A stretch of DNA of 64,000 nt from Bacteroidales bacterium. Lineage in GTDB: Bacteria > Bacteroidota > Bacteroidia > Bacteroidales > F082. The translations under genes were made by a program, and so were the position numbers. Below are positions 44,589 through 54,400 of the stretch, in pieces. The DNA lies in the NCBI GenBank assembly GCA_016936355.1, contig JAFGYB010000001.1:164500-228499 (forward strand), in the 5' to 3' direction. Numbering within the stretch: the stretch's first letter is position 1; each line of letters starts with the position of its first letter. Under the pieces are notes generated by a model. That model saw nothing but the letters and a program-made list of their open reading frames with translations, did no database searches and was not told where the DNA came from.

Positions 44589-46115
44589 CTATTGTGCCCA
44601 CGAAGGCAATCCGCTGTCGGAAAGATGGAATATTAACGGAGCCAGGTAATAAGTAAACAGGGTAATGACGACTGCTCCGATCAGATTGAGCAGCAAACCT
44701 GTCTTCGCCATTTGTTTCATTGCAATGCGGTTAGATCCAAACACAATGGCGTTGGGAGGTGTGGCTACCGGCAGCATAAAAGCCATGGATGCACTGATGG
44801 TGGCGGGAATCATAAAGAGTAATGGATTCACCTGAAGGGTAACAGCCAGTCCGGCCAGAACAGGAAGCAGCATTTCGGTAGTCGCCGTGTTGGAAGTAAG
44901 TTCCGTAAGGAACGTGACTCCCAGAGTAATAATCAAAAGGATCAGTATGGGATGCAGGGCTCCGATTCCGCTTAACTGACTCCCAAACCAAAGTGAAAGC
45001 CCCGACTCCTTAAAACCGCTGGCCAGAGCAAAGCCTCCTCCGAACAGCAGCACTATATTCCAGGGTAAGGTTTTGGTATCGGACCAGCCCATGACACGCC
45101 CCTGCCCTGTTTTGGATGGAACAAAAAAGAGCAGCGTCGCCATAGCGATGGCGACAGTTCCATCATTCAGGTATTCCGGATGCGAAAACAAACTGCTCCA
45201 ACCCGGAATGTGTATGGAACCCAGGTCGATATTGGATCGGGTAAGCCACAATACAGCCATCAGTATAAAATCAATGAGCACAATCCTTTCTTCTCTTCCG
45301 GCGGGGCCCAGTGCATCGTATTGTTTTTTAAAACTGATCTGATTACGCTCCGTTACCCAGGATTTACCGGGTTTATAAATCCAGTACAGGTAAAGCCAGG
45401 TAACAACAAAAATCACTGCCGCCAAGGGTAAGGCAAATACAAACCACGATGAAAAACTGATTTCCGGTGCCTGGGGAAACATAATCTGGAAGATACGCAC
45501 CAACGACAGATTCGGTGGGGTTCCTACCAAAGTAGCGATCCCGCCAATGGAGGCACTGTATGCAACACCCAACAACAATCCGATGGAATACTTCTTTAAT
45601 TCTTTGGGTTCCACATAATCTTCCAGTTTACTGATAATGGAAAGCAGAATGGGGACCATCATCATAGCCGTAGCTGTATTGGAGATCCACATCGATAGAA
45701 AAGCTGTGGCAAACATAAATCCCAGCAAAATACGCAGAGGACTTGTCCCGGTGAACATAAGGATCTTTAATGCAATGCGCCGGTGCAGATTCCATTTCTG
45801 TATAGCCAGTGCCACAATAAAGCCACCGATGAAGAGAAAGATAACATGATTAAAATAGGTGGAGGAAACCGCTTTTCCGTTCATCACTCCCAACAAGGGA
45901 AATAAAACAACCGGCAATAAGGAAGTTACAGCCAGCGGAACCACTTCCGTAATCCACCAGATGGCCATCAGAAGGGCTACTGCTAACGTGGCTGTAACAG
46001 CAGGTTTCCCCGGTTCCAGGTCCATAAAGAGTAAGACAAAGGCAAAGACAAAAAGTCCGGAGAAAAAAGCCACCGGCTTAAATTGATTGGATGTTTCGGA
46101 ATCCTTCGCTTCCAT
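44589..46115 (-). CDS. SLC13/DASS family anion:sodium symporter
   Basis: The 508-residue membrane protein has the two DASS signatures, WISNTATAMMMVPI and ELTSNTATTEMLLPV, which hold the Ser-Asn-Thr motifs that bind sodium and the dicarboxylate. Family members import succinate, fumarate, citrate or sulfate. It has its own transcription unit; a 10-bp dyad overlaps the start codon (listed). Confidence 0.94.
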   Translation of the reverse strand: MEAKDSETSNQFKPVAFFSGLFVFAFVLLFMDLEPGKPAVTATLAVALLMAIWWITEVVPLAVTSLLPVVLFPLLGVMNGKAVSSTYFNHVIFLFIGGFIVALAIQKWNLHRRIALKILMFTGTSPLRILLGFMFATAFLSMWISNTATAMMMVPILLSIISKLEDYVEPKELKKYSIGLLLGVAYSASIGGIATLVGTPPNLSLVRIFQIMFPQAPEISFSSWFVFALPLAAVIFVVTWLYLYWIYKPGKSWVTERNQISFKKQYDALGPAGREERIVLIDFILMAVLWLTRSNIDLGSIHIPGWSSLFSHPEYLNDGTVAIAMATLLFFVPSKTGQGRVMGWSDTKTLPWNIVLLFGGGFALASGFKESGLSLWFGSQLSGIGALHPILILLIITLGVTFLTELTSNTATTEMLLPVLAGLAVTLQVNPLLFMIPATISASMAFMLPVATPPNAIVFGSNRIAMKQMAKTGLLLNLIGAVVITLFTYYLAPLIFHLSDSGLPSWAQ

Positions 46116-46171
46116 TTTTGGGTATTGGTTTCCGAAGATAAAAAGAAAAATTCAACTACCCAAAAACCAAT
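46115..46171 (-). promoter_or_regulatory. Possible two-state hairpin over the SLC13 start
   Basis: In the mRNA direction TTTTTGGGTA (46166-46157) can pair with TACCCAAAAA (46124-46115), whose last A is the first base of the ATG. Alternatively ATTGGTTT (46171-46164) can pair with AAACCAAT (46131-46124). The two helices share bases and cannot both form fully. A translational switch is inferred only from this geometry. Confidence 0.35.
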
Positions 46172-46218
46172 CAATTAAATTCAGGGAATTACTTATGGGT
46201 CGTTCCTTTGATTATCAC

Positions 46219-46226
46219 TACTTTTG
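46219..46226 (+). promoter_or_regulatory. -7 box of the carbamate kinase gene
   Basis: TACTTTTG lies 36 bp before the ATG at 46263; no clear -33 box. Confidence 0.45.
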
Positions 46227-46262
46227 TTACCTTTTATCTGAAAATTCAAACAAAATCAGTAT

Positions 46263-47207
46263 ATGAAAAAATTAGCAGTTATAGCTTTTGGAGGAAATGC
46301 CTTGTTAAGGGCAGGACAAAAAGGAACCATTGACGAACAGGAGGAAAATGCCTTTTTGGCAAGTAAAAACCTGATGAAGCTTATCAACAGGAAATACAAC
46401 ATAGTATTGACCCACGGCAACGGGCCGCAGGTAGGCAACATCATGCTGGCTAATACAGCCGGGAATAAAATGTACGGCATTCCTGAGATGCCGATGGATA
46501 TTTGCGGAGCCTATTCACAAGGGTTCATCGGTTACATGCTGGAACAACAACTCAGAAACGTGTTAATGAAAGAAGACAAGGATCGTGACATCATTAGTAT
46601 CATCACACAGGTTTTGGTGGACAAACACGATCCGGCTTTTGAAAAACCCACCAAACCGGTTGGCCCTTATTACACCAAGGAAGAAGCCATGGAGTTTATG
46701 AAAAACGCTAAAGTCGTGTTTAAAGAGGACCTGAAACGTGGCGGATGGAGAAAAGTGGTGGCTTCGCCGGAACCGCTGGTGATTTTTAACCAGAAAACCA
46801 TTGAAAAAATCGCCCGCAGCGGTCACATTGTTATTGCTGTGGGGGGCGGTGGTATTCCCTGCTTCTATGTGGAAGAAAACAAAATTCAGGGTATTGATGC
46901 CGTTATCGACAAGGACCTGGCATCATCCCGACTGGCAGCAGGCATCCGGGCCGACAAGTTTTTCATTCTCACCGATATTCCCAAAGTTTGTATTAATTTC
47001 AATACACCACAGGAAAAATCACTTGACAGATTGACCATACGACAGGCAAAAAAATACATGGACGAAGGACAGTTCGGCGAAGGAAGTATGGCTCCTAAAA
47101 TCAGAGCAGCGATCAACTTTGTGGAGCAAACCGGTAAAGATGCCATTATTACAGAGCCCGGAAAACTGGGCATTGACAACGGGGGTACCCGGATCACCAT
47201 TGTATAG
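46263..47207 (+). CDS. arcC: Carbamate kinase
   Basis: The amino-acid kinase fold starts KKLAVIAFGGNALLRAGQKG; LTHGNGPQVGNI is the carbamoyl-phosphate site and VIAVGGGGIPCF the glycine loop. GSMAPKIRAAINFV near the end is typical of the family. It converts carbamoyl phosphate and ADP to carbamate and ATP, the energy-yielding step of arginine deiminase or allantoin/purine degradation. No arcA/arcB is nearby; only rocD (62683) touches the same metabolism. Confidence 0.95.
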   Translation: MKKLAVIAFGGNALLRAGQKGTIDEQEENAFLASKNLMKLINRKYNIVLTHGNGPQVGNIMLANTAGNKMYGIPEMPMDICGAYSQGFIGYMLEQQLRNVLMKEDKDRDIISIITQVLVDKHDPAFEKPTKPVGPYYTKEEAMEFMKNAKVVFKEDLKRGGWRKVVASPEPLVIFNQKTIEKIARSGHIVIAVGGGGIPCFYVEENKIQGIDAVIDKDLASSRLAAGIRADKFFILTDIPKVCINFNTPQEKSLDRLTIRQAKKYMDEGQFGEGSMAPKIRAAINFVEQTGKDAIITEPGKLGIDNGGTRITIV

Positions 47208-47222
47208 TAAAAGTACAGGCAC

Positions 47223-47255
47223 AAAAAAAGGCTGTCCCTCGACAGCCTTTTTTTT
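47223..47255. terminator. Strong bidirectional terminator between arcC and rex
   Basis: AAAAAAAGGCTGTC (47223-47236) and GACAGCCTTTTTTT (47241-47254) form a perfect 14-bp stem with a CCTC loop, flanked by A and T runs, so it can end both convergent transcripts. Confidence 0.92.
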
Positions 47256-47266
47256 ATGTTTAATTT

Positions 47267-47902
47267 CTAATGTTCTTTTACATAGAAGGCTACTTTCTCC
47301 AGTGAGGTGACCATGTCGTATTCTTCGAGAAATACATTTTCGGGAACCTCTACCGGGGTAGGTGAAAAATTCAGGATTCCCTTTACTCCGGCTTCTACCA
47401 TCATGCGGGCTGTCTCCACGGCCTGATCACCCGGGACCGTGATAATCCCGATTCGGATGCCCTCTTCAAGAATGATCTGTTGTGCTTCTTCCACAGAGTA
47501 ACACGGTACCCCTGCAACCTGTTTTCCCACCTTCTCAGGACTTACATCGAAGCCTGCCACAATGGTCAGTTTAGAGCGTCGTCCGGTAAAATACTTAGCA
47601 ATGGCGCGACCAAAATTACCCATACCGAAAATGGCTACTTTTTGCCCGTTCGGACTGTCAATGATCTCACCGATCAAATCAATCAAATCCTTGATATTGT
47701 ACCCTTTCCTCAAATTTCCGGAATAACCGATCAGCATCAGGTCGCGACGTACCTGAACAGCAGTTATATGCTGTATGTTGGCAATCTCGTGAGAAAATAT
47801 ATGCGTCTTCCCTTGTTCAAAACAGAGCAACAAGGCACGCCTGTACTGACTCAACCGCTGGATGGTTTTGTGTGGTATCTTCTTTATTAACTCCTGATCC
47901 AT
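47267..47902 (-). CDS. rex: Redox-sensing transcriptional repressor Rex
   Basis: An N-terminal winged-helix domain with KKIPHKTIQRLSQYRRALL and VQVRRDLMLIGYSGNLRKGY precedes a Rossmann domain with FGMGNFGRAIAKYF and a C-terminal domain-swapped helix ending VAFYVKEH. Rex dimers bind operators when NADH/NAD+ is low and release them when NADH rises, controlling anaerobic and fermentative genes. Size (211 aa) is usual. A possible Rex-type operator lies just upstream. Confidence 0.95.
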   Translation of the reverse strand: MDQELIKKIPHKTIQRLSQYRRALLLCFEQGKTHIFSHEIANIQHITAVQVRRDLMLIGYSGNLRKGYNIKDLIDLIGEIIDSPNGQKVAIFGMGNFGRAIAKYFTGRRSKLTIVAGFDVSPEKVGKQVAGVPCYSVEEAQQIILEEGIRIGIITVPGDQAVETARMMVEAGVKGILNFSPTPVEVPENVFLEEYDMVTSLEKVAFYVKEH

Positions 47903-47925
47903 AATTTGTTATTTTATTAACAGGG

Positions 47926-47955
47926 CAAATATACTATCAATCTCTAAAAACTCAA
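47926..47955 (-). promoter_or_regulatory. Promoter of rex
   Basis: On the minus strand TTG (47955-47953) and TATATTTG (47933-47926) are separated by 19 bp, 23 bp before the rex ATG. It is a very good match to the Bacteroidota consensus. Confidence 0.7.
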
Positions 47956-47983
47956 TACTTTCGATCAATATTTTATGATTTTT

Positions 47984-48000
47984 TTGTTAAAAATAAACAA
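47984..48000. promoter_or_regulatory. Possible Rex operator
   Basis: TTGTTAA-AAA-TAAACAA resembles the Rex half-site pair TTGTTAA/TTAACAA known from clostridia, but the spacer is 3 instead of 4 bp and one arm has a mismatch. It lies between the divergent rex and galactokinase-like genes, upstream of both promoters. Confidence 0.3.
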
Positions 48001-48082
48001 GAGCCATAAGTACCAATGATTTGCAGTGAAAAATTATTGGGATTTACATACTGTTTTACCCGTTAAACAAGCGGAAAAGCCT

Positions 48083-48090
48083 TAGTTTTG
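48083..48090 (+). promoter_or_regulatory. -7 box of the galactokinase-like gene
   Basis: TAGTTTTG (TAnnTTTG) ends at 48090, so transcription should begin near 48095-48098. This rules out the TTG at 48088 as start and favours the TTG at 48103. Confidence 0.5.
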
Positions 48091-48102
48091 CATAAAAAAA
48101 CA

Positions 48103-49101
48103 TTGGATACACAGGAGTTTTTCAACCAACACGATCCACAAAACAGTGGAGAACATAAATTACTGGCCTTTTTACCCGTTCAATTTACCCTGCTGGATAA
48201 TCATCTGACAGGTTCAGATAACAGGAGTCTGAACCTACAAATGAATACCGGTAGTTCATTAACTTTTCGAGCCAAGAAAGAAACGGGAGTGACAGTACGT
48301 TTTTTGAAAACGAATCAACAGTTCACATTGGAGGATACTGACTTGGATGACAGTTTTCGCCGGGCAGCCAAAAAAGCCAAAGAACTCACCGGAACAAAAC
48401 CGGGATTTGAATTAAATTATTTCAGTGACAATCCTTTGCACAGCGCAGATCAACCCTGTTGGAGACAGTTGAACCAACAGTTCCTGAATACAACAGAACT
48501 CCCTGAAATTCCAGACAAAAAACTGTTGCTGAAGGGAAACGGGCAAGAAACGACTATTCCGCTACCAGACAACTCAGGTTATTCACTGGTTTTTGTTGAT
48601 CTGAATTGCTCAGTACCCGACTTGAAGATCTTACTTGAGCAACGAAATCAGGAACTAAACGAGGTACTTGAAACCATCAATCAGTTTTTTGAACTTCCAT
48701 CCCTGGCCGATTTGTCGGGAGCTGATCAGGACTGGCTGGATAAAGTCATAGATAACCACCGGCTAAAAAGCCGGCTGCGACACGTTGTAAACCAAAATAC
48801 GGCCATTGAAGTGGCCGCTAATCTGATCCAAAGTGGCAAGATTGAAGCGTTGGGAAACCTACTGGATGATGTTCATGAATCCATTTTACTGGATTTTGAA
48901 TTGACTTGCAATAAGGCCGAGCAGGTACTCTCGGACGCCAGAAATTCAGGAATTATTCTGGGCTCCTGTCCCCTACTGCATAATGATTCTATGGGTAGCC
49001 TGTTCCTGATCAAAACCGAAGATCAGGATGCCTTTCACGAATGGCTCAGGAAAACCTGTCCCGAGGGTGCACCACCCGCTGTGACTATTCTTTTCGACTG
49101 A
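48103..49101 (+). CDS. Galactokinase-like (GHMP fold) protein lacking catalytic motifs
   Basis: The C-terminal half matches galactokinase: a VVCDSxV-like strand (YSLVFVDLNCSVPD), RLRHVVNQNTAIEVAANLIQ equivalent to RARHVVxEN, and VHESILLDFELTCNKAEQVL equivalent to SHxSLRxDFEVSCPELDxL. The N-terminal LLDNHLTGSDN sits where galactokinases have GEHTDYN. The GLSSSAA ATP-loop region is missing, reduced to about 60 residues. The glycine-rich GARMTGAGFGGC becomes ILGSCPLLHNDSMG. A catalytically dead GHMP paralogue, perhaps regulatory, is inferred. No ATG is found before codon 47, so a TTG start at 48103 is used (promoter-guided; uncertain). Confidence 0.7.
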   Translation: MDTQEFFNQHDPQNSGEHKLLAFLPVQFTLLDNHLTGSDNRSLNLQMNTGSSLTFRAKKETGVTVRFLKTNQQFTLEDTDLDDSFRRAAKKAKELTGTKPGFELNYFSDNPLHSADQPCWRQLNQQFLNTTELPEIPDKKLLLKGNGQETTIPLPDNSGYSLVFVDLNCSVPDLKILLEQRNQELNEVLETINQFFELPSLADLSGADQDWLDKVIDNHRLKSRLRHVVNQNTAIEVAANLIQSGKIEALGNLLDDVHESILLDFELTCNKAEQVLSDARNSGIILGSCPLLHNDSMGSLFLIKTEDQDAFHEWLRKTCPEGAPPAVTILFD

Positions 49102-50058
49102 TTACTGGAAACTGACAGAGAAATAGATAAAAGCAATATACAAGAGGATCAGTAAAACTCCTTCCAGACGGTTCAGCTGGTTTTTAATTTTTCCTGTATA
49201 TGCAAAAAGCAGCAACATCAATCCCGACAGGAAAACCAACCCCACTTCAATGTTCAGGTTAGCCGAATAAGTTACCGGTCGGATCAACGCTGTTACTCCC
49301 AATACCAGCAGAACGTTTAAAATATTGGAACCAATCGCGTTTCCCAGGGCCATATCTGCATTTTTCTTCCTTGCTGCCAATATGGAGGTCACCCATTCGG
49401 GTAAGGAGGTAGCGCCACTGACCAGGGTAAGTCCCATGGCTGTTTCGCTGATTCCCATTCCCTTGGCTACTACCAGGGCTCCGTCCACGACCCATTTTCC
49501 TCCATAATAGAGGCTTATGGAACCACCAACAATATAAAGAATTGAAATCGGAACCGACAGCATTTTCACTTCGATATCCTTCAACAGGTCATCCTCCTTT
49601 TTATTGGTAAACAGAATGTACATAAACACCCCCATCAAAAGCAACAGGATCAGACCGTCCATACGGTTGATACTATCGGGACGTCCGAAGATTGAATCGT
49701 TGGCCAAAAGGAATAAAATGACCAGTACAAACAGGCTGAACGGGATGTCCCTTTTCAGTGTTTGCCGGCTCATACTCACAGGCATAATCACTGCTGCGGT
49801 ACCGACCACTAGCAATGTATTGGTGATGTTGCTGCCCAACACATTTCCTATGGCCAGATCACTGTTCCCTGCAAAACTGGCAAAAATATTCACGATCAGT
49901 TCGGGCAGCGAGGTACCCAGTGCTACCACGGTAAGCCCCATAATCATCTGTGAAATTTTCAAACGGGTACCGATGCTGGAAGCGCCGTTCACCAGAGCGT
50001 GTGCCCCTGCAATCAGCAACACAAAGCCCGAAACAAAAAGAATGAGTGTTAGTACCAT
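49102..50058 (-). CDS. Calcium/sodium antiporter (CaCA family, YrbG-like)
   Basis: Ten membrane segments in two halves, each with an alpha-repeat: VALGTSLPELIVNIFAS and TLVSGATSLPEWVTSILA, plus GNVLGSNITNTL and GNAIGSNILNVL. These motifs supply the ion-binding acidic residues. Length (318 aa) is typical. It exports calcium using the sodium gradient. The stop is adjacent to that of the convergent galactokinase-like gene. Confidence 0.94.
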   Translation of the reverse strand: MVLTLILFVSGFVLLIAGAHALVNGASSIGTRLKISQMIMGLTVVALGTSLPELIVNIFASFAGNSDLAIGNVLGSNITNTLLVVGTAAVIMPVSMSRQTLKRDIPFSLFVLVILFLLANDSIFGRPDSINRMDGLILLLLMGVFMYILFTNKKEDDLLKDIEVKMLSVPISILYIVGGSISLYYGGKWVVDGALVVAKGMGISETAMGLTLVSGATSLPEWVTSILAARKKNADMALGNAIGSNILNVLLVLGVTALIRPVTYSANLNIEVGLVFLSGLMLLLFAYTGKIKNQLNRLEGVLLILLYIAFIYFSVSFQ

Positions 50059-50121
50059 GAGATTTATTCCTTGGGATGCAAAAGTAGCACATCGTATGGA
50101 ATACGATGCCTCTTTCCGGCA

Positions 50122-51132
50122 TTAATGTACTTCTCCTCCCAGCCGGTGACTCAACGCATGGATCTGTTCCCGCGTTCCTAGGACAAAGAGCTTAGCATCG
50201 GGATACAGGCGGGTATCCGGAGAGGGATTAACAATGATTTCACCCGAAGCTGTTTTATACCCCAGGATATTGATGCCGGTCAATTTGCGAAAATCAATTT
50301 CTCGGATGGGCTTGTTGACAAGTTCTTCGGGAAGTCGGGCACACAGGATTTCCATGAGTTGAACAGGTGAATCACCGTGAACATTCAGTTTTTCGAGAAA
50401 CTCTACCACATCGGGCTGAGCCACCAGTGTTGCCATGTGGGAGCCTCCGATACGTTCAGGAGTCACCACACTGTTCACTCCGGCCATACGCAACTTTTTT
50501 TCCGCACTTTCATCGGCTGCCCTGCTGATAATGTTCAGGTCCGGATTCAGCGCACGGGCACTGAGTACAACATACAAATTATCGGCATCAATGGGCAAGG
50601 CAGTAATCAGTGCCTTGGCATTGCTGATACCTGCATTCTGAAGGACTTCATCTTCAGTGGCATCGCCTTCAATAAACTGAAGACCTTGTTCCAGGTTTCC
50701 GGTTACAATATCGTGTTTCTGTTCCACGACAATCACTTCCTCACTGTGGGCCAGCAATTCGGCAGCTACCTGCTTACCGTTACGCCCGTATCCGCATACA
50801 ATCACATGGTTTTTCATCTTTTGCGCTTTTAGATTTTTCTGGTTCCTGCCGAAAAAGAAACCCACCTGTGTTCTGAATATATTCTGTGTCATCTGGCTGA
50901 GAAAATACCCCACGACTCCCAAACTGGCGAAAATCAGAAAAATGGTAAATAATTTTCCGGAGGGAGACAACTTGTGCACTTCTCCATAGCCAACGGTAGA
51001 CATACTGATCACTGTCATGTAAAGGGCATCCAGCACTTGAAAATGTTCAATGAACATATACCCCAGCGTACCAACCAATGTCAGTACTAATACGGCCATA
51101 CCTGCCCTGATTAATTCTTTGCTGTTATTCAA
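50122..51132 (-). CDS. Potassium channel family protein with RCK domains
   Basis: Two transmembrane helices flank a selectivity filter STVGYGEV (TVGYG at residues 46-50). A TrkA-N/RCK Rossmann domain (VIVCGYGRNGKQVAAELLA, with IEGDATEDEVLQNAGI) and a TrkA-C domain (about 250-336) follow. It is a K+ channel gated by cytosolic ligands. It precedes the antiporter in the same direction by 63 bp, so co-expression as an ion-homeostasis pair is plausible. Confidence 0.94.
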   Translation of the reverse strand: MNNSKELIRAGMAVLVLTLVGTLGYMFIEHFQVLDALYMTVISMSTVGYGEVHKLSPSGKLFTIFLIFASLGVVGYFLSQMTQNIFRTQVGFFFGRNQKNLKAQKMKNHVIVCGYGRNGKQVAAELLAHSEEVIVVEQKHDIVTGNLEQGLQFIEGDATEDEVLQNAGISNAKALITALPIDADNLYVVLSARALNPDLNIISRAADESAEKKLRMAGVNSVVTPERIGGSHMATLVAQPDVVEFLEKLNVHGDSPVQLMEILCARLPEELVNKPIREIDFRKLTGINILGYKTASGEIIVNPSPDTRLYPDAKLFVLGTREQIHALSHRLGGEVH

Positions 51133-51488
51133 ATTTTATAACGATTAATTCCAAAAACAATACTTTAAACGGAGCACTGCTTTCTGATACAATTTTAATG
51201 AATTTATTGATGATATATATCATTTATTCAAAATAACGAGACACTAAGATAACTGAATTTTCCTGATCCGATAAGATGGATGCCTTACTGTATCCATATA
51301 ATTGGTATAATTCAGTATTCGCAACATTAGAAAAGTAATATGTACTTTAAATAACTTACTATCAAATTGTTTAAAAAATAACATCTTGCTATCAATTGAA
51401 ATCAAAATATTTTTTTAATTTTATAACCAATCTAAAAATCCGAAAAGATTTAGGATGTTAACATATTGTTCAACAAACATGTAAGATT
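51133..51488. other. Intergenic AT-rich region upstream of the T9SS cargo gene
   Basis: This 356-bp gap separates divergent genes. It holds the palindrome ATGATATATATCAT at 51210-51223, flanked by GAAT and ATTC, and a short hairpin CTAAA/TTTAG at about 51432-51453. No TAnnTTTG box is convincing for the downstream gene. Confidence 0.4.
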
Positions 51489-54400
51489 ATGAAAAAAAAT
51501 CTACTTTCCCAAAAAATTATTTTAACGGCTATGATGATGTTGATCGGGCTTTATTCCTTTGCCCAATCAACTATTTTCATATCTCAGGTCACCGATCCTG
51601 GCGACACATACCAAGGCCGCTATGTGCAGCTCTATAACTCAGGAACTGCAGCAGTCGACTTGGGTGCCGCTAACTATTACCTGGTAAAACAGGCCAATGG
51701 AGGATCTTATTACAGTGTACAGCTAACCGGCACCATTCAACCGGGTGGTGTATTTGTTATCGCCGGTTATACAGACTTTTCAACATTATACGGGTTTTCT
51801 CCCGATATGACCAGTAGTCAAATCAGCGGTAATGGAGATGATGGCTATTATCTTTATATCGGAGGTGATAATACTAGCGGAACCATGGTAGACGCATTTG
51901 GACAACCTGATGTTAGACCCCAGAGTGGGGATTCATGGTATTATGAAAATAGTGCAGCAATCAGAAATAGTAATATCTGCGCAGGCAATACCACCTGGAC
52001 GGCATCTGAATGGACCATTCAATCAGCAAATATTGCAGACTTGGATCCTGCTAACCATACTTGCAATGCTGGTTCTGATGTCACAGCACCTGCCTGGGAT
52101 GACGGGTATCCCCAAGTCATAAAAGTTGAAGACACCCGGGGCATTCTGGCTGTGAATCTGGACGAAGCCTCTACCGCCTATTACGTGGTAGTTGCGTCGG
52201 GAAGCACTGCTCCCACTTCAGCCGAAGTAAAAGCAGGTGCTGATTACGGAGGAGTTACGGTTTATGTTAAAGGTGATGTGAATGTCTTGACCGCCAACAC
52301 AACTTATTACGACACCATTACAGGAGCCTCTGCCAGCACTACCTATGATATTTATGTGGTTGCTGAAGACGGTTCAGGGAACATTCAGACTGCACCTGCT
52401 AAGGTGAGTGTTACGACGACGGCTGCCCGCAGCGTGACGATGACCAGCCCACAGACCGGACAAACCTATTCCATTGCGGAAACCATCCCGGTAACCTGGA
52501 CGTCAGCCAACATTGACAGTTTAATCGTTATGGTATACAGTCATGCGGCAGATGAATTATTTTCAGCAACAGAAAAACCCATTGCAGCTTCGCTGGGAAC
52601 CTATGATTTGAAAGTTCCGCCGGATGCCACTTTGGGAGACTACGATTTTTACCTGATGGATGCTTATGATACTTCCTTCTATTCCAAGGTAGGACCGCTT
52701 ACCCTTGTGGATAACCGCGCGATCAGCATCTCAAAACCGGTAGCAAATCAAAACGTTTATGTGGGTGATACCATCACCATCGAATGGACTTCCACACTGG
52801 TAGATAGTGTACTCATCGGAGGCCACAACGAAACACAAGGTGATTATTTTATGCTCACATCCAGCAATATGGATCACTATGACAAGTCCTACTGGACTCC
52901 AATAGCCTCTTCATTGGGAACCTTTAGTTTTTATCTGGATCCAAAAATGATCGGAGGAAATCAAACGATTTCCCTTTACGTCTACGATGCATCGGATACC
53001 TCGTTCAAAGAGACCGTAACCCCGGTGAATATTGTGGATACCATGCCCATGACCATCAGTAGTTCGGCTCCAACTTTCGGAATGACTGACTATCCTCCCA
53101 TGGGCGGGATCACATGTTCTTTCAATACAGATATTAAAGCCGGTGATGCCGGAACAGCCTTACATTTGTTTAAATCGGATGGAACACTCGTTGAAGATGT
53201 TGCTGTCGGCGATTTGAATATTCAGGGAAGTTCTTTCTGGTTCACTCCAAATCCGGCATTGGTTCCCGGACAATCCTATTATATTACGATGGATGCAGGG
53301 CTGGTCAAAACAGCCGATGACAGCAAAACATTCAGCGGATTAACCAAGGAAGATGGTTGGAGTTTCACCGTTTCCACCAGTGAACTTTATTTCTCAGAAT
53401 ATGTGGAAGGATCCAGCAACAACAAAGCGTTGGAAATTTACAACCCCACAAATCATGATGTAAACTTGGACAATTACATTATTGCCAGTGCAGCCAATGG
53501 AGGAGGTATTGTGTATGACAATGTTTACAATTTCCCATCAGGTACTGTACTGAAATCCGGAGAAGTATTTGTTTTGGCCAATTCCGGTGCCAGCAGCGAT
53601 GTCCTTTCCAAAGCAAATGATACGTTGGCCTACAACGAAGGTGGATACGTCGCAGCCTTCAACGGCAACGATGCCCGTGCACTGGTCCGGCTGGTAGGTG
53701 ATTATCAGGATTGGGTAATGGTTGATTTAATTGGTGTTACCGATTACACGGAATCTGTCTCATCCTGGGATGTAGCGGGTGTAACCGGAGCCACTGTTGA
53801 CCATACCTTATTGAGAAAAAGATCAGTGATGTACGGCTCAATGAACTGGGGAGCCTCTGCAGGAACCAGCGCTACCGATTCACAATGGATCGTTTGGTCA
53901 AAGGATGACTTCACCAATCTGGGACTACCCACTCCGGCCGGAAACGATCAGGCTGAGCTCACCGGTATTACACTTAAGGACAACAGCAGCAACAATGTGA
54001 CCGTCAGTTCCAGTATTGACGCTACAGCGTTAACAGCGGATGTTACTGTATTATCAGGAACCGATGTAACCCAGCTCTATGCCGATTTGCAGGTTTCTGA
54101 TGGAGCTACCGTGTCCCCTGCTTTAACCAGCACTTTTGACTTTAGTTCTGCCAAAGTATTTACCGTAACTTCGGAAAATACGCTGGTGAGCAAAGACTGG
54201 ACGGTAACAGTTACCGTAGCTGCAGCTCAAAGCAGTGAAAAGGCCATAACCCGTTTCTCAATTTCCAGTTCAATGGACAGTGCAACCATCGATGCTACCA
54301 ATCATACCGTTGCATTAGAAATGCCTTACGGGACCGACCTGACATCACTGACACCTACGATTGAGGTTTCTGCTGGAGCAACAATTTCCCCTACTTCGGG

